DNA of 35,385 nucleotides from assembly GCA_020627965.1 (NCBI GenBank), contig JAHDFX010000040.1, positions 1 through 35,385 on the forward strand. Direction: 5' to 3'. The stretch is from Saprospiraceae bacterium. GTDB taxonomy: Bacteria; Bacteroidota; Bacteroidia; Chitinophagales; Saprospiraceae. A model generated the notes under the pieces. That model was not told the origin of the DNA. It did not search any database and saw nothing but the letters and a program-made list of their open reading frames with translations. This document shows positions 32,848 to 35,385 of this stretch, one piece after another. Position numbers and translations under genes: made by a program. How positions within the stretch are numbered: position 1 is the first letter of the stretch; each line of letters opens with the position of its first letter.

Positions 32848-33682
32848 TTTGTGCTACTTTTTTGTTAGATAATTTAGTGATAGATAGTTTTTTGGATTTA
32901 AAATGTTCTTCCAGTTCATCGTAATAATCAATGTACTGATGATACAATTTGGTCAGACTTTCCAGTGATTTACAGGCTTTTATCTTCTTCCTGACGACGG
33001 ATAAATCTGTCCCTTCATTACACCAGGCTTTGATTTTTTCACCTGTCTCAGCAGTAATGACAAACTCCGGCTTATCCATAAATAAACCAGTCCTGTCCTT
33101 CGTAGAAGTGGCATTATGTTTCAAATCCAGTTCAAAGACGAGGGTAAATTCATAGTCCATACCGTCTCGTGTCACGCCTTTCAGACCGACTTTCTGAGGA
33201 ATGTGTTTGCCATCTCTCTCCGTCATCACATAGTCTTGCTTAGAGCGGATTGTGCCGATAATATGGCATTTACTCTGGAGCATCCTTTGTGTGAAAGCAT
33301 TATGCCTTGGCGTCAGCTTGCCCCAATTGGTAAAGCTATTACCGGTCATATTGCTATGAATTTGGAGAATACCTTCCCATTCATGCGAGATAGAGTCAAT
33401 AATGATGACTTCCATATCGGCAGCTTCACAAGTCTCAATAGCCTTGATGTAGCGTTCAGGGGTAAATGGAGGCTCTAATGGCAGCACATTAAAGTCTCCA
33501 AGATGAGCATACAGATCAGATGAATTATGCTCTGTGTCAATGACCACGACTTTGTTCCAGTCACCAGTCAGTCCGTAGGCTAAGAGTAAGGCGGAATAGG
33601 TTTTACCTGCTCCACTTGGCGATTGTAATGCCATCCGTATCTTAGCTTTCTTGCGCTCTGATTTACGTAATTGCATAAGCAT
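32828..33682 (-). CDS. RecA-fold (Sak4-like) AAA ATPase
   Basis: A 284-residue ATPase. Walker A SPSGAGKT is at 21-28, the second strand KVVVIDTEHNSS at 44-55, and Walker B EVIIIDSISHEWEG at 91-104 with Asp96 and Glu102. A sensor-like strand CHIIGTIRSKQDYV follows, as in phage RecA-like Sak4/AAA_24 proteins that act in single-strand annealing or replication of mobile DNA. The last 60 residues are helical and Lys-rich. The start could be Met1 or Met3. Coupled by a 20-bp overlap to the DUF3871 gene; together they suggest remains or part of a mobile element next to the defence locus. Confidence 0.8.
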   Translation of the reverse strand: MLMQLRKSERKKAKIRMALQSPSGAGKTYSALLLAYGLTGDWNKVVVIDTEHNSSDLYAHLGDFNVLPLEPPFTPERYIKAIETCEAADMEVIIIDSISHEWEGILQIHSNMTGNSFTNWGKLTPRHNAFTQRMLQSKCHIIGTIRSKQDYVMTERDGKHIPQKVGLKGVTRDGMDYEFTLVFELDLKHNATSTKDRTGLFMDKPEFVITAETGEKIKAWCNEGTDLSVVRKKIKACKSLESLTKLYHQYIDYYDELEEHFKSKKLSITKLSNKKVAQNGSTNA

Positions 33683-33928
33683 TTAAGTTTTGAAATGATG
33701 TTATAAAAAAAGCCCTGACGGGATGCCAGAGCTGTATTACCTATGTAGGATATGTATATGCTGTGAGAGATTAGGGGAATTGGAGAATGTTATATATCTT
33801 TGGTTTAGTGATAACTTCGGGAGGACAGGCTTACTGTTTTGAGTTCTGAACATTTATCATCATACAGATGAAATATATACGCACCTTTGGTTCGTATATC
33901 CAGTTATTGGCATAAATAAACAAGGCGT
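33683..33928. other. 246-bp divergent intergenic region
   Basis: It should hold the promoters of the leftward ATPase and the rightward membrane protein. On the + strand TATCTTTG (33795-33802) is a perfect TAnnTTTG -7 element, but the nearest TTG (33780-33782) is only 12 nt upstream, so the assignment is tentative. A short CCC-TGAC-GGG hairpin lies near 33712-33721. Nothing else recognised. Confidence 0.35.
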
Positions 33929-34936
33929 ATGGCAAGTTATGGAATATTAATCGTTGCAATAATGAGTTTTGCCTTGTCATTATTTGTAGCGTATTACAAT
34001 ATTTACAAAAAGAGGACTGGGTTAAAGGTTATAGTTGGAGTTATAGGAATTGAGGGGAGTAAAAGGAAAAACAGGAAACTCTTCAAATATGGTGTTTGGG
34101 GGATAATAGTAGGTTTACCAGATGTTGTATATGATGAAATCTTGTTTGAGCAATCAATATTTGTATTAAATACTGGCAGTTTTACACTTAACAATGTAAA
34201 ATTATCTGTTAATATGGAGAAAAAGTATTTCTCTGAACCATTGTATAAAGAAGCATACGTTAAGGATAATAACCAAGAAATTAAAGTAAAATATACAATT
34301 CATGATGACCGTGTTATTTTGGAGTTTGTAATTCCATACATTTTTGCAAAAAATCTTGCAGAAATACGAATTAACTATTTAATAAATAGGTTTATGATTA
34401 AAAATAATCTGAATGAAGATATTGCATCTGCTTCAGATAGTCTTATATCAACTTTAGAGATTTTAGTTTCGTCAGAAAATTCCAATAAATCTATTGAGTC
34501 AAATAATTATTTTATATTTATTAATCAAGGGTATAATGAATCTTTAGTGAAAAAAACTACACCTATGATAAATGAAATTAGAAAAGTAGAATTTCTTCTA
34601 AAGAAAAATAAAACTAAGAAGGACTTACTTGATGCGCTTATAGAAAGAAAATTTATTTCTGGATATGAGGAGTCTAAATTTGAATATTTGAGATGGAGAA
34701 GAAATAGAGCTTGGTGTTATCTCTACTATCTAACTGTTTGTATAGAAGAAGATAGAATTAGAAACGAAAATGAAGTACAGAGACTCCTACTTATTCCCGA
34801 AAATTGTATACCCATAGTCAATTTCCACAAAGAAGATAAATTCCTTCATCAGGATCTCGTGATTAATGACAGAGAAAAACAAATTAAAGAAAAATTTTAT
34901 GTAAAGAAAGGGTTTAATATAACCAAGCGACTATAG
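33929..34936 (+). CDS. Hypothetical protein with N-terminal membrane anchor
   Basis: A 335-residue protein with one transmembrane helix at about 5-25 (ILIVAIMSFALSLFVAYYN) followed by a basic stretch (KKRTGLK), so the bulk is probably cytoplasmic. Residues about 60-165 are beta-rich (QSIFVLNTGSFTLNNVKLSVNMEK ... RVILEFVIPYIFAKNLAEIRINYLI), resembling an immunoglobulin-like or arrestin-like sandwich. The C-terminal half (about 215-335) is helical and charged with YLRWRRNRAWCYLYYL. Codon use is noticeably more A/T-rich than the neighbours, which fits recent acquisition. I recognise no family; a defence or sensor role is only suggested by location. Confidence 0.6.
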   Translation: MASYGILIVAIMSFALSLFVAYYNIYKKRTGLKVIVGVIGIEGSKRKNRKLFKYGVWGIIVGLPDVVYDEILFEQSIFVLNTGSFTLNNVKLSVNMEKKYFSEPLYKEAYVKDNNQEIKVKYTIHDDRVILEFVIPYIFAKNLAEIRINYLINRFMIKNNLNEDIASASDSLISTLEILVSSENSNKSIESNNYFIFINQGYNESLVKKTTPMINEIRKVEFLLKKNKTKKDLLDALIERKFISGYEESKFEYLRWRRNRAWCYLYYLTVCIEEDRIRNENEVQRLLLIPENCIPIVNFHKEDKFLHQDLVINDREKQIKEKFYVKKGFNITKRL

Positions 34937-35083
34937 CTAATGTGTTTACTATCTAACTGGTTTAAGAATGAAAATGTAATACTTATGCCAACAAAAACTA
35001 TGACGCCCATGCAGCTAACCGCTTGCACAGTTGTGTCACACTAGATGTTACAGGCAACCCAAAAAGAGAAAAAGCAAAACATT

Positions 35084-35385
35084 ATGAATACTACAGAATT
35101 AACCAACAAGGAGATACTTGCGCTTACTTATGAAGAAGTGCAAAAATCAGGTGCTTTACAGGAACAAAACTTAATTTTACAGGAAGATTTAAAGGATATT
35201 TCTACTAAGAATAATAATCTTTATCAAAGCGTCCTATATTCATTAGAAGATATATATTCGGTCAATGCTCAATATTTTGATTATGTAAAGCATCAAGGAT
35301 TTATTAAATCTTACTATTATAATATTCGTACAATTTTTAAGTCTATAGTAAGCACCTCAAACTTGAATCTGCAAAAGTATTTCGT
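35084..35385 (+). CDS. Partial hypothetical protein, cut by the window end
   Basis: ATG at 35084 opens a frame that stays open for 100 codons to the last base. The first 50 residues (MNTTELTNKEILALTYEEVQ, then QEQNLILQEDLKDISTKNNNLYQSV) form a probable coiled coil; the rest is Tyr/Lys/Asn-rich (YSVNAQYFDYVKHQGFIKSYYYNIRTIF). The gene is on the same strand as the membrane protein, 147 bp downstream of it, and has the same A/T-rich composition. No family recognised; the C-terminal domain lies outside the window. Confidence 0.6.
   Translation, partial: MNTTELTNKEILALTYEEVQKSGALQEQNLILQEDLKDISTKNNNLYQSVLYSLEDIYSVNAQYFDYVKHQGFIKSYYYNIRTIFKSIVSTSNLNLQKYF

Noticed and set aside
1-35385. tRNA, rRNA or known riboswitch genes
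   Set aside because: No T-loop-like GTTCRANNC sequence in a cloverleaf context and no rRNA-like or recognised riboswitch sequence was found by eye on either strand.

Overview
The window looks like a chromosome segment of a low-GC Bacteroidota, possibly from the Saprospiria/Chitinophagia side (inference). The support is: several secreted proteins ending in type IX secretion (T9SS) C-terminal sorting domains, the Bacteroidota-restricted DUF3871 family, TAnnTTTG-like promoter elements, few Shine-Dalgarno sequences, and kdsB, which implies a Gram-negative LPS.

Layout. (1) 1-6600: two tandem pairs, each a short fibre-like protein with YadA-style repeats and a coiled-coil end, followed by a T9SS-exported protease (M43 zinc protease, then S8 subtilase). 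(2) 6620-8500: a LysM lipo/periplasmic-type protein divergent from kdsB. (3) 8500-11400: a leftward operon of DUF1800, a severely truncated DUF1501 and a discoidin-like T9SS protein; a deletion has fused the first two. A perfect FNR-type box lies in front. (4) 11500-14220: serS and a class III CoA-transferase/racemase-like gene. (5) 14700-17040: a VAO/PCMH-type flavoprotein translationally coupled to a GNAT-like protein. (6) 17145-20383: a leftward cluster of a disrupted 131-codon gene, a small membrane protein, an MBOAT O-acyltransferase and an SGNH-like partner, resembling exopolysaccharide O-acetylation modules. (7) 20814-31729: a compact leftward defence operon in the order small ORF, hsdM, GxxExxY nuclease-like, hsdS, DUF262, DUF262-DUF1524, hsdR. 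It is a type I restriction-modification locus carrying an embedded GmrSD-like pair. (8) 31970-35385: DUF3871 plus a RecA/Sak4-like ATPase, typical mobile-element cargo, then two unknown rightward genes, the last cut by the window end.

The least expected structure is non-coding. Three elements of 161-164 bp, at 11575-11738, 14276-14436 and 20184-20346, are each one long imperfect palindrome. Their outer arms differ but their cores are related; two share the apex CTATGC-N4-GCATAG exactly centred. One sits in the serS 3' UTR, one in a divergent promoter region, and one interrupts a reading frame that becomes continuous when the element is removed. They look like a family of small non-autonomous mobile hairpins. 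A second mobile-looking feature is a pair of 41-bp direct repeats just upstream of the GxxExxY gene inside the hsd operon.
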